In this document: piece by piece, positions 1-8,342 of the stretch
Layout: each line of letters opens with the position of its first letter
How positions within the stretch are numbered: position 1 is the stretch's first letter
Source of the DNA: Acetobacter oryzifermentans
GTDB lineage: Bacteria; Pseudomonadota; Alphaproteobacteria; Acetobacterales; Acetobacteraceae
Direction: 5' to 3'
NCBI RefSeq assembly: GCF_001628715.1
Contig: NZ_CP011121.1
Location: 1 to 64,000 of the forward strand
Length of the DNA stretch: 64,000 bases
Translations under genes and position numbers: made by a program
Notes under the pieces: generated by a model
The model's input: only the letters and a program-made list of their open reading frames with translations
Told to the model about the DNA's origin: nothing
Database searches by the model: none

Positions 1-424
1 CGTTCGGGCTCTGAGTTTTTCTATACCTTTTGACACGTTGTTCTGCTCCTTGTCGGGGAGAATTGCCTGCGATGATGCGACGAGAAAGCTTTTTACAAGG
101 AAGAGTCCCCACATGGATCTTATCTAGACCTAGCACTGACTATCGATCTGCCCCTGCATTGACCTCACTTTCGACCTCACTCTGACCTATGATCTGTCCA
201 CACTTTGACCACACATATTTCAGGGTCTTCATACACCATTGCACCCTCAGTGCGGCGGCTACGCCGCCAGGATTGGGCAAGCTGGAAAAAGAGGCATTAG
301 TGAGGGCTCCCTTTGTGAGACGGGACTTCGCATCTGGATGAGGGATAGGAGTGATTTTTTCGTGGTTCGTCGCATGATGGAGGGGGATGTTGACTGCGTA
401 ATCAGATTTCGCGAGGATTAAAAG
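1..424. other. Leading non-coding stretch with helically phased repeats
   Basis: No convincing gene is visible. A small open frame of 60 codons at 239-421 has no recognisable domain and is probably chance. Positions about 160-215 carry five imperfect repeats of the type TGACCTCACT, beginning near 160, 172, 183, 195 and 206. The 11-12 bp spacing would place them on one face of the helix. They could be an operator for the downstream DNA-binding genes or remnants of an iteron-like site. The function is unknown. Confidence 0.4.
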
Positions 425-1135
425 ATGACCCCGATATCAAATACAGCAATGACGTTCGAAGGACATGAACTCGAATGGGTCGAGTGTGATGGCCGGCCAT
501 GGCTGCTTGGACGTGCAGTCTGTGACGTGCTGGAAATTCAGCGCCATCGGAGTGCGTTGGAAAAACTCGACGAGAATGAAAAACGACTTGTTACGATTCC
601 GACTGCTGGCGGGCCGCAGAAAGTCGTGGCTGTGAGCGAAAGTGGACTCTATTATCTCACGTTTGCTTCCAGAAAACCCGTAGCTAAGAGGTTCCGCCGC
701 TGGGTCACGGAAGAAGTTCTGCCCCAGATACGCCGCACTGGAGAATATCGGCCTGATAAAGGTCAAGATGACGTTGACCTTCGATCGGCTGGTCTCACGC
801 AGGAAGATCTACGTCTTCTGGCGGAGCTGAAAGAGGGTGATATCTATCAAGCAACACGCCACCTGGTGACACGCATGAACGGCAAATTTTCTGTCGAAAG
901 AGCGTTAAGTGAAGCAAAACGCCCGTGGTCCTATGATCTGGATATTCTGGAACTCATTCATCTGGTGAAGCTCGTGCAAATTAGTTGGTTTGCTCTTGGG
1001 CAGAATAGTGAACGGTCTGATCAAATGCGCCAGTATATGTGTCGTTTGTCCGCAGTTATGAGACTACTCGATGATAAGTTTGGGACTGGCCCCTATTTTG
1101 AGCCGGTAACGTCTGCATCACCAGAAAGATCATAA
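425..1135 (+). CDS. BRO-N domain (phage antirepressor-like) protein
   Basis: This 236-residue protein opens with a BRO-N domain at about residues 8-110, a fold found in phage antirepressors, baculovirus BRO proteins and plasmid or prophage genes, usually DNA-binding. The typical core is visible: a short beta region ending in GRAVCDVLEI, then a basic stretch, then ESGLYYLTFASRKPVAKRFRRWV with the usual RRWVTEEVLPQIRRTGEY ending of the domain. The C-terminal 120 residues are helical and unrecognised. A GAGG ribosome-binding site lies about 10 bases before the ATG. An HU gene follows about 95 bp downstream on the same strand. A regulatory role is inferred from the family only. Confidence 0.8.
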   Translation: MTPISNTAMTFEGHELEWVECDGRPWLLGRAVCDVLEIQRHRSALEKLDENEKRLVTIPTAGGPQKVVAVSESGLYYLTFASRKPVAKRFRRWVTEEVLPQIRRTGEYRPDKGQDDVDLRSAGLTQEDLRLLAELKEGDIYQATRHLVTRMNGKFSVERALSEAKRPWSYDLDILELIHLVKLVQISWFALGQNSERSDQMRQYMCRLSAVMRLLDDKFGTGPYFEPVTSASPERS

Positions 1136-1230
1136 GTTTCATCATTGAGGGATTGGAAGGGAAGCTCTTGTAGTTGGGATGTTAAATCTACTACCTTCCA
1201 ATCCATAATTTCTTATGTTGGGATATTAAG

Positions 1231-1509
1231 ATGAACAGCCAGGACTTGATTGAACGTATTGTTGCTGCAACGGACATTCAGAAGAAGGATGCCAAAACGG
1301 CTTTGGAAACAGTTTTTGCTGCGATTACTGAAGCTGCGGTCAAAGGCGATGACACAACTATTGCAGGATTTGGCAAATTTGTGGTGCGTCAGACGGCGGA
1401 GCGTAAAGGTCGCAACCCGCAAACGGGTGCTGAGCTGGTGATCCCTGCATCTCGTAAACTCGCCTATACACCCGCAAAGGCCGTCAAGGATGCTCTGAGG
1501 GTGGAATAG
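1231..1509 (+). CDS. HU family DNA-binding protein
   Basis: At 92 residues this is full length for an HU/IHF-type nucleoid protein, which binds DNA as a dimer and bends it. The N-terminal helix pair (NSQDLIERIVAATDIQKKDA) is followed by the signature around residues 47-65, GFGKFVVRQTAERKGRNPQTG, where the flexible beta arms begin, and by KLAYTPAKAVKDAL at the C-terminus. It is not clearly the housekeeping HU, since it sits between a BRO-N gene and a WGR gene on a plasmid. Plasmid HU homologues commonly help silence or package acquired DNA; that role is inference here. Confidence 0.93.
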   Translation: MNSQDLIERIVAATDIQKKDAKTALETVFAAITEAAVKGDDTTIAGFGKFVVRQTAERKGRNPQTGAELVIPASRKLAYTPAKAVKDALRVE

Positions 1510-1590
1510 ACTATTTGTGGTAACTGTGAGCCGGCGCTGGGGGACGGAGCATTTCAGCAGCTTTCTCTTTTTCCGGACGCGGTCTCTCTG

Positions 1591-1806
1591 GTGCGCATAT
1601 TTCCCCCTCGCAACACGTGGCGCTATTATGACCTCTCTGTTCAACCGGATCTGTTTGGGGGAGCAGCGCTTATCCGGCGATGGGGCAGAATAGGGACCCC
1701 CGGAAGGGTTAGGCTTGATCTGTTCCCAGATGCGGGAGCTGCGGCCAATCAACTGGCTGTTTTGTTTCGTAAGAAGCTCAAACGCGGTTATATCGTGCGG
1801 TCTTGA
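1591..1806 (+). CDS. WGR domain protein
   Basis: This short protein of about 71 residues consists almost entirely of a WGR domain, a nucleic-acid-binding module named for its Trp-Gly-Arg motif and also found in PARPs and MolR-like proteins. The motif is seen as RRWGRIGTPG, followed by VRLDLF and the C-terminal KKLKRGY typical of short alphaproteobacterial WGR proteins. The start used is GTG at 1591. The frame stays open upstream to 1510, just after the HU stop, so the protein may be up to 27 residues longer. It is likely co-transcribed with the HU gene. Confidence 0.8.
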   Translation: MRIFPPRNTWRYYDLSVQPDLFGGAALIRRWGRIGTPGRVRLDLFPDAGAAANQLAVLFRKKLKRGYIVRS

Positions 1807-1903
1807 GTGTTCTTCTCATCTGGTTAAGTCTCTTCCAATTAGAGTTTGGCTCATAAGTTGCAGGTTATAACCAGATGCGTCGAAGTGTTGTGGCTGCATA
1901 CAT
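1807..1903. repeat. 10-bp perfect inverted repeat after the WGR gene
   Basis: CATCTGGTTA at 1817-1826 and TAACCAGATG at 1868-1877 form a perfect 10-bp inverted repeat separated by 41 bases, directly between the WGR stop codon and the left end of an IS5-family element. No T-tract follows, so it is not a classic intrinsic terminator. It may be a protein-binding site or part of a longer RNA structure. Confidence 0.45.
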
Positions 1904-3195
1904 GGAGGGATCGAAGAATCGTTGGTTGATGCGCTTGGCTCGTGATTTCAGGCTTTTGGCGATTTGATTGACGGTTTTTGGGGTAGCTTTTGATCTGCGT
2001 TTTGAGCAGATCGGGGACTGCCGTCCCGCTGGATGACTACGCGCTCGCGTTCAACCTTTCGAGGAAGAGGAAGCGGCGCATGTTGTAGACGATATTGGCC
2101 AGCCCGATCCTCATGGTGGCCCGGGTGATACCGACAGTTCGGATGAACAACCCCGTCTGTGATTTCTGGTCGGCAAAGACGTGCTCGACGCGTGATCGGA
2201 TCACGGACTTTCCAGCATTCGATTTCTGGATATGTCGGGGCATAGGCTTGAGATGCGGCTTTTTTCTGTGAACCTTTGAGACAAAACCCTCTTTGTCCAT
2301 GAAGTCCTCATTCGCTTTCGAGCGATAAGCTGTATCAGCCCAAACGCTTGAGGCCGTATTGGTTTTATCTAACAGCCCCTCTCTCAATCGCGCACCATCA
2401 CTGGCGGCGGCATCCGTCGTCTTCCATTTTCGGATGAACCGAAACTTCCGGTCGATGGAGACGTGGGATTTGTAGCCAAAGAACGGGATGGCGAGATCGC
2501 TCGACGGTATGGTTCCATCGTCCTGCCGCTTCGCCTTCGTGAACTTAAGTGTCCATCGTGCATGACGATCCTTATGCGACATCTTTGCGGGCTTGTCCTG
2601 CCAGTCTTCTGGAATACGTCCTGCCCGGAGATCCGCTTTCTCAGCGTTCGTATTGCGCTGCTTTGGAGCAGCCACCAGTGTTGCATCCAGGATCTGGCCG
2701 GACATCGGGAGATAACCGGCGTTCCGCAGGGTCGCGTCAAATCGGTCAAACAGCCTTTCAATGGCACCCGCCTGTGTCAAACGCTCACGAAACAGCCAGA
2801 CCGTTTTGGCATCCGGCACGCGGTCCGACAGCCCCAATCCCAGAAAGCGCATGAACGACAGGCGGTTGTTGATCAGATACTCTGTCCGTTCATCAGACAA
2901 ATTGTTCAACGTCTGGATGACCAGAATTTTGAACATCAGCACCGGATCAAACGGCGGACGTCCGCCTTTACTTCCGTCCGAATAGGCTAGAGCCAGCTCC
3001 AGATCAGGGCGGAACACCTCAAAATCCACAGTCCGGGAAAAGGCCTCCAGCTGATCGCCAAGCCCGCTCAGCCGAGCAAGGCGCTCTTCAACATCAAAGA
3101 AACCAGGCTGCTTCATCTTCCACCATCCCCAATCAACGCCGAAGAAATGGAATCACACAGAACAGCTCAGAGACAAAGGGTTTTTCGAACCCTCC
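1904..3195 (-). mobile_element. IS5-family insertion sequence, intact copy 1
   Basis: The element is about 1.29 kb. Its ends are GGAGGGATCGAAGAATC on the left and, read inward from the right, GGAGGGTTCGAAAAACCC: imperfect inverted repeats starting GGAGGG. It encodes one intact transposase on the minus strand. Other copies of the same element lie in the window: one interrupted (15844-18253), one decayed (22719 to about 23190) and one truncated (24877-25629). No target-site duplication is apparent in the immediate flanks. Confidence 0.88.
2037..3116 (-). CDS. IS5-family DDE transposase (copy 1, intact)
   Basis: This 359-residue transposase has the IS5 layout: an N-terminal helical DNA-binding region with GRPPFDPVLMFKILVIQ and LSDERTEYLINNRLSFMRFLGL, then a DDE catalytic core. 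The core's likely acidic residues lie in ILDATLVAAPKQ, WADTAYRSK and SRVEHVFADQK. It catalyses cut-and-paste mobilisation of its own element. It is the only uninterrupted copy of this transposase in the window, so it could act in trans on the defective copies. The ATG is preceded by GGTGGAAG, a reasonable ribosome-binding site. Confidence 0.93.
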   Translation of the reverse strand: MKQPGFFDVEERLARLSGLGDQLEAFSRTVDFEVFRPDLELALAYSDGSKGGRPPFDPVLMFKILVIQTLNNLSDERTEYLINNRLSFMRFLGLGLSDRVPDAKTVWLFRERLTQAGAIERLFDRFDATLRNAGYLPMSGQILDATLVAAPKQRNTNAEKADLRAGRIPEDWQDKPAKMSHKDRHARWTLKFTKAKRQDDGTIPSSDLAIPFFGYKSHVSIDRKFRFIRKWKTTDAAASDGARLREGLLDKTNTASSVWADTAYRSKANEDFMDKEGFVSKVHRKKPHLKPMPRHIQKSNAGKSVIRSRVEHVFADQKSQTGLFIRTVGITRATMRIGLANIVYNMRRFLFLERLNASA

Positions 3196-3196
3196 A

Positions 3197-3552
3197 GGTT
3201 ATCGTGGTGCACCGCGCATTTTGCTGGCAATCCTTGAGCACCTTGGCGAGATTTCCAAACAAAAACAGACAGATTAATACCGCATCATCAATGCACGCAT
3301 ATCCCGTTATTCCTGTTTGTTTAGCGCATCTTCATAATGGTTTAGCGGGATATTGATATTATCGCAGGTAGATTAAGACGTAGGAAAAGGATTTGTAGGA
3401 CAAGACACGGTTTGAATGTAAAAACAATTTAGATTACTTTAAATAGAATAAAATGAAATTGCTCTCCATTTTAGAATTGAGAGACCTGACGTCTTTCTGC
3501 AATATGTGGTAAAGAACCTAAAGCACACTAGAACACTGAGCGGATATTCAAG
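3197..3552. other. Intergenic region with inverted and direct repeats
   Basis: No gene is seen in this AT-rich stretch. ATATCCCG at 3299-3306 and CGGGATAT at 3346-3353 form an inverted repeat. The motif GTTTAGCG occurs once just before the right arm and once about 20 bases earlier. The region lies upstream of the nucleotidyltransferase/HEPN/HTH operon and could hold its promoter and operator. Toxin-antitoxin operons are often autoregulated through such repeats, but this is inference. Confidence 0.35.
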
Positions 3553-3972
3553 ATGCAAACCATGATTATCGGCGAGAAACGAGAACGTGCCCTTTCTGGA
3601 GAAATTCAAGCAAACGCCGTAGAGCGCAGAAGGCATAACAATCAGCGTGCGCATGACCTGCTTGCTGGCGAACCAAAGCTGAAGACCCTTGTCGCACTCG
3701 CGAAAAAACAACTCAAGGCCAAACAGGTCTGGATTTTCGGTAGCCGCGCCAATGGGACAAACCGGCCAGATAGCGACTGGGACATTTTCCTCGTCCTCCC
3801 CAATACGGCCACTGATAATGATCTTAATCCCGTTACGACCTGGTCTATTGGGCGAAGCGCCGGGTTGATTGCTGATGTTGTCGCTGAACGCGATATTGAA
3901 GTCCGTTCAGCAATCAACGTGCCGAATACTTTGTCGTATGTCTTACATCGTGAAGGTGTTCGCGTTGCCTGA
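3553..3972 (+). CDS. Nucleotidyltransferase (MNT-type) domain protein, putative antitoxin
   Basis: This 139-residue protein has a minimal nucleotidyltransferase fold. The active-site signature VWIFGSRANG...SDWDIFLVLP at about residues 58-80 contains the GS motif and the two carboxylates of the DxD pair. Proteins of this kind are encoded beside HEPN-domain proteins and often act as the antitoxin, in characterised cases by adding nucleotides to the HEPN partner. The downstream HEPN gene overlaps its 3' end by 35 bp, which fits translational coupling. A basic N-terminal extension of about 35 residues precedes the domain. Its own activity is inferred from the motif. Confidence 0.82.
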   Translation: MQTMIIGEKRERALSGEIQANAVERRRHNNQRAHDLLAGEPKLKTLVALAKKQLKAKQVWIFGSRANGTNRPDSDWDIFLVLPNTATDNDLNPVTTWSIGRSAGLIADVVAERDIEVRSAINVPNTLSYVLHREGVRVA

Positions 3973-4429
3973 AAAGTCTGATCCCATTGCGAAAAAAATC
4001 GGCGCGCAGATATGGTTGGCAAGCTGTTACCTTCATGATGCAAAAACACTTCTTGAGGCACGCAGCCGAAATGCAGTCAATCAACTCTTTTATGCGGTTG
4101 AGGCGCTCTTGATCGCAACGATGACAGCCGAAGGACTACATATTAACCGGCATCAACAACATCAATTAGGCGCGATACTTGATACCATGCCTGATGAAAA
4201 TCCATGGAAGCCGGAATTTCGTCCACTAGAAGTATTAACAGGATATGCCACCACTTACCGGTATGCGACACCTGGCGGCAGGATTCCCAAAGCCCCACCC
4301 CAAGCAGATGTTGAGGGCTGGTTAACAGCGACATCCCGTCTCCTTGAAACTGCTAAAATGCATTTCGATGTTACAGTTGATACTGGAGAATATAACTCCA
4401 TGGCTGGAGTGATTGATCCGCCTCGTTGA
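3938..4429 (+). CDS. HEPN domain protein, putative toxin partner of MNT
   Basis: Starting at ATG 3938, inside the end of the MNT gene, this encodes about 163 residues with a HEPN-type four-helix domain: WLASCYLHDAKTLLEARSRN, then NQLFYAVEALLIATMTAEG, then HQQHQLGAI. HEPN toxins usually carry an Arg-x4-6-His RNase motif. Here I see no clean copy of it (the expected helix reads SRNAVNQLFYAVEAL). So it may be a non-RNase HEPN, or may use another residue set. A longer frame opens at 3869 but runs deep inside the MNT gene, so I chose 3938. It forms a tight operon with the MNT and the following HTH gene. Confidence 0.75.
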   Translation: MSYIVKVFALPEKSDPIAKKIGAQIWLASCYLHDAKTLLEARSRNAVNQLFYAVEALLIATMTAEGLHINRHQQHQLGAILDTMPDENPWKPEFRPLEVLTGYATTYRYATPGGRIPKAPPQADVEGWLTATSRLLETAKMHFDVTVDTGEYNSMAGVIDPPR

Positions 4430-5472
4430 TGATTGCTCTTACCCAGACGGCAATTGCATTCGGTCGCATTGATCAGCATCTCCGTCATCACCCTCTTCTC
4501 CCAGCCATCCTCTTTCGGGAACGGCTTGAAGCCTCACGTGCCTGTGCAGCTGTCGATGGCCACCTCATAGATCCCTGGCGACTTGCCGCCGAACTTGAGG
4601 GCTTGAGAGTGGTACCTCTCGGCTCTGATGTCTTTGAGCGGGGGTCCTCTGTTGATGCGGCACATGCTGCTTTTGCACAATACCAATGGCTCGTTAAGCC
4701 AGATGAAGCACAACGCAACGCGATAGAGAGCGCCCTGGGGTGGCTTTCTGAACACAGCAAGGCATCAGGCCCTCTTCTTGGCGCTGCTACTGCATTTCAT
4801 GCCTGGGTAGAAACTGGTCATGCCCGTGCCCCGATGCGCGCAGCCTTGATCCGACATTGGCGACGTACGGATATCCTTCATTTTCCGCTTCCCCTTGTTG
4901 GCGCCAGAGCTTTTATAGCGGATGCACCTTGGGAACCATCAGAATGGATCCCGTGCTTCCTCAACTGTCTGTATGATGAAATGACGGCCGTAGAAAACCG
5001 TACGCGTAAACTCGAACGAAGCTGGCGTCACGCACGCATGCAATCAGGTGCCCAGAGAAGCACATCGCGTGCCGATAAGGTCATAGATATCCTTGCCGCA
5101 TACCCACTGATATCTGCAACGCGCCTCTCGGACGAACTGGGGTTATCTCTAAAAGCGGCTTACATCTATCTGGAACGATTTCTGTCAGATGGTCTGATTG
5201 TTGAAGTCACGCATCGCACCGCAAGGCGATTATTCGCCCTGAAAGAACTTGAACCACTCCGCGAGATCGTGCGCCCTCCCAAAAGACCCCTACCTGGCAG
5301 GAAACGCGGGCGGCCGAAAAAAAGCGAAAGTCAGGAGACCACTCCTCCAGAGGAGGACGTGGACATCCGGCCCCCAGGACCAGTGCCCACGTTTGCACCC
5401 ATAAATTATGAGGAGCTGGAGCGTGCGATAGAGAACGCAGAACGCATCATACGCCGCTATCGTGCTGATTAG
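4429..5472 (+). CDS. RHE_PE00001-family / DUF1612-type HTH protein
   Basis: This protein of about 347 residues matches, as far as I recall the family, the Rhizobium-plasmid-type DUF1612 protein with a C-terminal helix-turn-helix. The N-terminal part (HPLLPAILFRERLEASRACAAVDGHL) resembles the start of Fic-related proteins. Residues about 215-265 (DKVIDILAAYPLISATRLSDELGLSLKAAYIYLERFLSDGLI) form a winged HTH. A KRGRPKKS stretch near residue 298 is an AT-hook-like motif. The start codon overlaps the HEPN stop (TGATG), so MNT, HEPN and this gene form one operon. It is the probable DNA-binding repressor of the module; that role is inference. Confidence 0.75.
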   Translation: MIALTQTAIAFGRIDQHLRHHPLLPAILFRERLEASRACAAVDGHLIDPWRLAAELEGLRVVPLGSDVFERGSSVDAAHAAFAQYQWLVKPDEAQRNAIESALGWLSEHSKASGPLLGAATAFHAWVETGHARAPMRAALIRHWRRTDILHFPLPLVGARAFIADAPWEPSEWIPCFLNCLYDEMTAVENRTRKLERSWRHARMQSGAQRSTSRADKVIDILAAYPLISATRLSDELGLSLKAAYIYLERFLSDGLIVEVTHRTARRLFALKELEPLREIVRPPKRPLPGRKRGRPKKSESQETTPPEEDVDIRPPGPVPTFAPINYEELERAIENAERIIRRYRAD

Positions 5473-5642
5473 GCACAGAGTGTTCTATCCAATCTGTGGG
5501 CCTCGCGATTTTGGCCCATTTGATTGCGGGGCCGTTCCTTCTGACGCAGACAGTTTCTGACTGGCCCGATCGAACCACGATTCAGGAGATTGTGTCTGTT
5601 CGGCACTCATTCCATGCCCTGCTCGCTGATCCTCACGCAAAT
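5473..5642. other. Intergenic gap before IS481
   Basis: No gene, clear promoter or IS fragment is recognised between the stop of the HTH gene and the left repeat of the IS481 element. Confidence 0.4.
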
Positions 5643-6663
5643 CTAGGTGTTTAGTCCCGGGGTTTGATGGTGTGATATTTTCACGAGAGTGGAAGGAAGC
5701 ATTATGGGACAGATACGTCATGGGAGCGCCACGACCACGCACGCCGTGCGAGCAGCAATACAGCGATCGCAGGCTTCGCTCGCGGCGCTGAGCGAGGAGT
5801 TCGGGATCAACCCGAAGACAGTGGCTAAATGGCGGAAGCGACAGAGTGTCGAAGATCAGAAGACAGGTCCTAAAGAGCCGCGCTCAACGGTCCTGTCCGA
5901 GACGGACGAAGCGATGATCGTGGCCTTTCGCCGGCATACGTTGCTGCCGCTGGATGACTGCCTTTATGCCCTGCAGGCCAGCATTCCCTATCTGACACGC
6001 TCGGCCCTGCATCGCTGCCTTCAGCGTCACGGGATTTCACGACTGCCGGACATGGAGGGGGACAAAGCCAAACGCCAGCGCTTCAAACGCTACCCGATCG
6101 GGTTCTTTCATCTCGACATAGCGGAAGTCCAGACCGCTGAAGGCAAGCTGTACCTCTTCGTTGCCATTGACCGGACAAGCAAATTCGCTGTCACACAACT
6201 GGTCGAGAAAGCTGATCGGAAGACGGCCTGGGAATTCCTCGAACATCTCCTGAGCATCATCCCTTACCGGATCCACACCATCCTGACCGACAATGGGATC
6301 CAGTTCGCTGACCAACCCCGTAATCGCAATACGGCCTGGTCGCGTCCCATGCGCTTCGACATGATCTGCGAAGCCCACGGGATCGAACATCGTCTGACGA
6401 AACCCAATCATCCCTGGACCAATGGTCAGGTTGAACGGATGAACCGGACAATCAAAGAGGCAACCGTCAAACGCTTCCATTACGACAGTCATGAGCAGTT
6501 GAGGACACACCTCAACGACTTCATGGCAGCTTATAATTTCGGGCGAAGGCTCAAGACGCTGAGTGGCCTCACGCCTTACGAATACGTCTGCAAAATATGG
6601 ACTTCAGAGCCAGAAAGATTCATCATCAATCCAACCCATCAAACCCCGGGACCAAACACCTAG
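5643..6663 (+). mobile_element. IS481-family insertion sequence
   Basis: The element has 27-bp terminal inverted repeats at 5643-5669 and 6637-6663 that differ at one base. The left end begins CTAGGTGTTTAGTCCCGG; the right end, read inward, begins CTAGGTGTTTGGTCCCGG. The stop codon of the transposase (TAG, 6661-6663) is the last three bases of the right repeat, so element and gene end together. The element is directly joined on its right to an IS1380 remnant. No target-site duplication is evident. Confidence 0.88.
5704..6663 (+). CDS. IS481-family transposase
   Basis: This 319-residue transposase begins at ATG 5704, behind GGAAGGAAG; a GTG at 5689 is a less likely start. It has an N-terminal HTH (SLAALSEEFGINPKTVAKWRKR) and an integrase-like rve core. 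Catalytic acidic residues are seen in FFHLDIAEV, HTILTDNG and HPWTNGQVERMN, followed by the LSGLTPYEY motif near the C-terminus. The lengths and order are standard for IS481. The reading frame is intact and ends in the element's terminal repeat. Confidence 0.92.
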   Translation: MGQIRHGSATTTHAVRAAIQRSQASLAALSEEFGINPKTVAKWRKRQSVEDQKTGPKEPRSTVLSETDEAMIVAFRRHTLLPLDDCLYALQASIPYLTRSALHRCLQRHGISRLPDMEGDKAKRQRFKRYPIGFFHLDIAEVQTAEGKLYLFVAIDRTSKFAVTQLVEKADRKTAWEFLEHLLSIIPYRIHTILTDNGIQFADQPRNRNTAWSRPMRFDMICEAHGIEHRLTKPNHPWTNGQVERMNRTIKEATVKRFHYDSHEQLRTHLNDFMAAYNFGRRLKTLSGLTPYEYVCKIWTSEPERFIINPTHQTPGPNT

Positions 6664-6873
6664 CAGAATGACACCGTCATCCGAACTCATGCGACCTCCA
6701 TCAAAATGGGCTACTACACGCCGTCCACAGGAGGCTGGAAATTCATACGCGTTCACGCTACACTCTGTCTGCATCGGGTTCGTTTATTGCTTATGAAAAT
6801 ATCTTTTCTACAAAACAGACTTTTTCATAATCTGACCCGATGTACAACCCTTCCGTGAGATTTCCGCGTCGAT
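6664..6873 (-). mobile_element. IS1380-type remnant (one terminus only)
   Basis: About 210 bp match, in reverse orientation and with scattered mismatches, the left terminus and first codons of the IS1380 element seen intact at 51865-53536. They run from the CAGAATGAC abutting the IS481 end to the terminal sequence GATTTCCGCGTCGA. The rest of the IS1380 is missing. No matching half lies on the left side of the IS481, so the junction is a deletion endpoint and not a simple insertion. Confidence 0.75.
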
Positions 6874-6981
6874 CATATGAATCGATGAAATCCCGCAATC
6901 AAAAGATGTATTGTATTTACTTTTTTGAACACCAGAGTATTCTGCATGTTATCTTGATTTAAACAAAGTAGTGGACACAAT

Positions 6982-7620
6982 ATGAGTCGTTTTATTTCAT
7001 TACGTGCTTCTATTGGCGGGTTTGTCGGTATAATAGCATCTTATTCTGCTGGGTTTATCTTAATGCCAATTGAAAGTGCCGCCATTGTTGCACCTATGGG
7101 TGCATCGGCCGTCCTTGCATTCGGTGTTCCAGCCAGTCCTTTAGCAACACCTCGAGCTGTGATTTTAGGAAATGTTCTTTCAGCAACGATTGGCGTCATA
7201 GTTTCACTTATTCCCGATGTACCACTTCTCATCGCCTGTGCTCTTTCAGTAGGGCTCGCAATCGCTGCAATGAACGCCTCAAAATCACTTCATCCTCCGG
7301 GTGGCGCATCGGCACTCACAGCAACGCTCCTCCATCCTGGCAATCATGATCTCACGACTGGTTTCTTATTTCCTTTTGTGCCAGTCGGCCTGAATGCTGT
7401 CGCTTTGACCATCGCCGCTATTGCTTATCATCGGATTACCGGTCATACGTATCCACATCGTCCTCAGGACGTCGAAGCTTCCACAGTAATTCAAAATTAC
7501 TTTACACGGGAAGATATTTACAATGCGTTGCAATCAATGCCCGATACGCTTGATGTCGAGCCCGGTGACATTGAACAATTATTAGCTATCATTGATAAAA
7601 ATAAATGCGACTTAAAATAA
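6982..7620 (+). CDS. HPP-family integral membrane protein
   Basis: This 212-residue protein has several hydrophobic helices and the family hallmark HPPGGASAL at about residues 103-111, plus the conserved APMGASAVL segment near residue 40. It looks full length for the transmembrane part but lacks the C-terminal CBS pair of longer family members; the C-terminus is a short soluble tail. Some plant and cyanobacterial HPP proteins have been characterised as nitrite transporters. Placed next to an NO-detoxification locus, nitrite or another N-oxide is a plausible substrate, by inference. AT-rich sequence without an obvious terminator follows. Confidence 0.82.
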   Translation: MSRFISLRASIGGFVGIIASYSAGFILMPIESAAIVAPMGASAVLAFGVPASPLATPRAVILGNVLSATIGVIVSLIPDVPLLIACALSVGLAIAAMNASKSLHPPGGASALTATLLHPGNHDLTTGFLFPFVPVGLNAVALTIAAIAYHRITGHTYPHRPQDVEASTVIQNYFTREDIYNALQSMPDTLDVEPGDIEQLLAIIDKNKCDLK

Positions 7621-7653
7621 TATATTTTTATTCTATATTTTTTCTTTCCATCA

Positions 7654-8342
7654 TTAAGCCCTAATGTGCCCGCAAAGACTAATTAACTGAGCATAATTTA
7701 AAATCACTATTTCCGAACCGTTTACTTCTAAAATTTCACCACGAAACCGTGTTATAATACGGGATAAATTTTCAGGTGTCATGCGAAGCTCGGCTGCCAC
7801 CAAAGATTTGCTATGCGGAAGTACGACTTTTTTTCGATTGTCCTGTATAATGGAAAGTTTCACGAGATAACAGAACAAACGCTGTGAACCACTACAATGA
7901 TAATAACAACTCGTCTGATTGATGTTATTCCTAAATTGTTTTGCAACATATTCCAGCATAATACGCGCGAACGATGAATGAAAAGAACACAATACGTCTA
8001 TAATATTTGCATCAATCTGAAGCATCGTCGCTGCTGAGGCACAATAAGCTTCCAGAAGATAAGGTTGTCGTGTTACGACCGCTGCAGGAAGAAGAAAGTC
8101 ACCGGTTATCATACTCATAACAGTGATATTTTCTTTCTTTTCTGGATGCGGACTCCTTAAGTGTATGATGCCATCAAACACAATCCACAAATTTTTTGGT
8201 TTATCGTTTTTTTCACAGATGACAAAAGAACGCGTTTTTCACGCTTTGAAACACCATCAAAGAGTCTCAGAGCGCTGAACATTTCTTCAGGTTCCGATGG
8301 AATATTCTGATTTTTATTATGACTTCTCATCATTTTGGACAC
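7654..8342 (-). pseudogene. Crp/Fnr-family regulator, frameshifted
   Basis: Two frames together resemble a Crp/Fnr regulator. The first (8342 to about 8230) encodes MFSALRLFDGVSKREKR, the usual N-terminus. The second (about 8225-7654) encodes the effector domain from VICEKNDKPKNLWIVFDG onward and a C-terminal winged HTH with LVAAELRMTPENLSRIITRFRGE. A stop codon separates them in the second frame, and roughly ten residues of the expected N-terminal beta-roll seem missing, so a small deletion with frameshift is likely. It lies beside NO genes, where DNR/NnrR-type regulators are usual. Without resequencing, a truncated but functional protein cannot be excluded. Confidence 0.6.

Noticed and set aside
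239..421. 60-codon frame before the BRO-N gene
   Set aside because: No recognisable domain, no clear ribosome-binding site, composition like non-coding DNA.
3869..3937. Longer N-terminus for the HEPN protein
   Set aside because: Would overlap the MNT gene by over 100 bp and adds no HEPN-like sequence.
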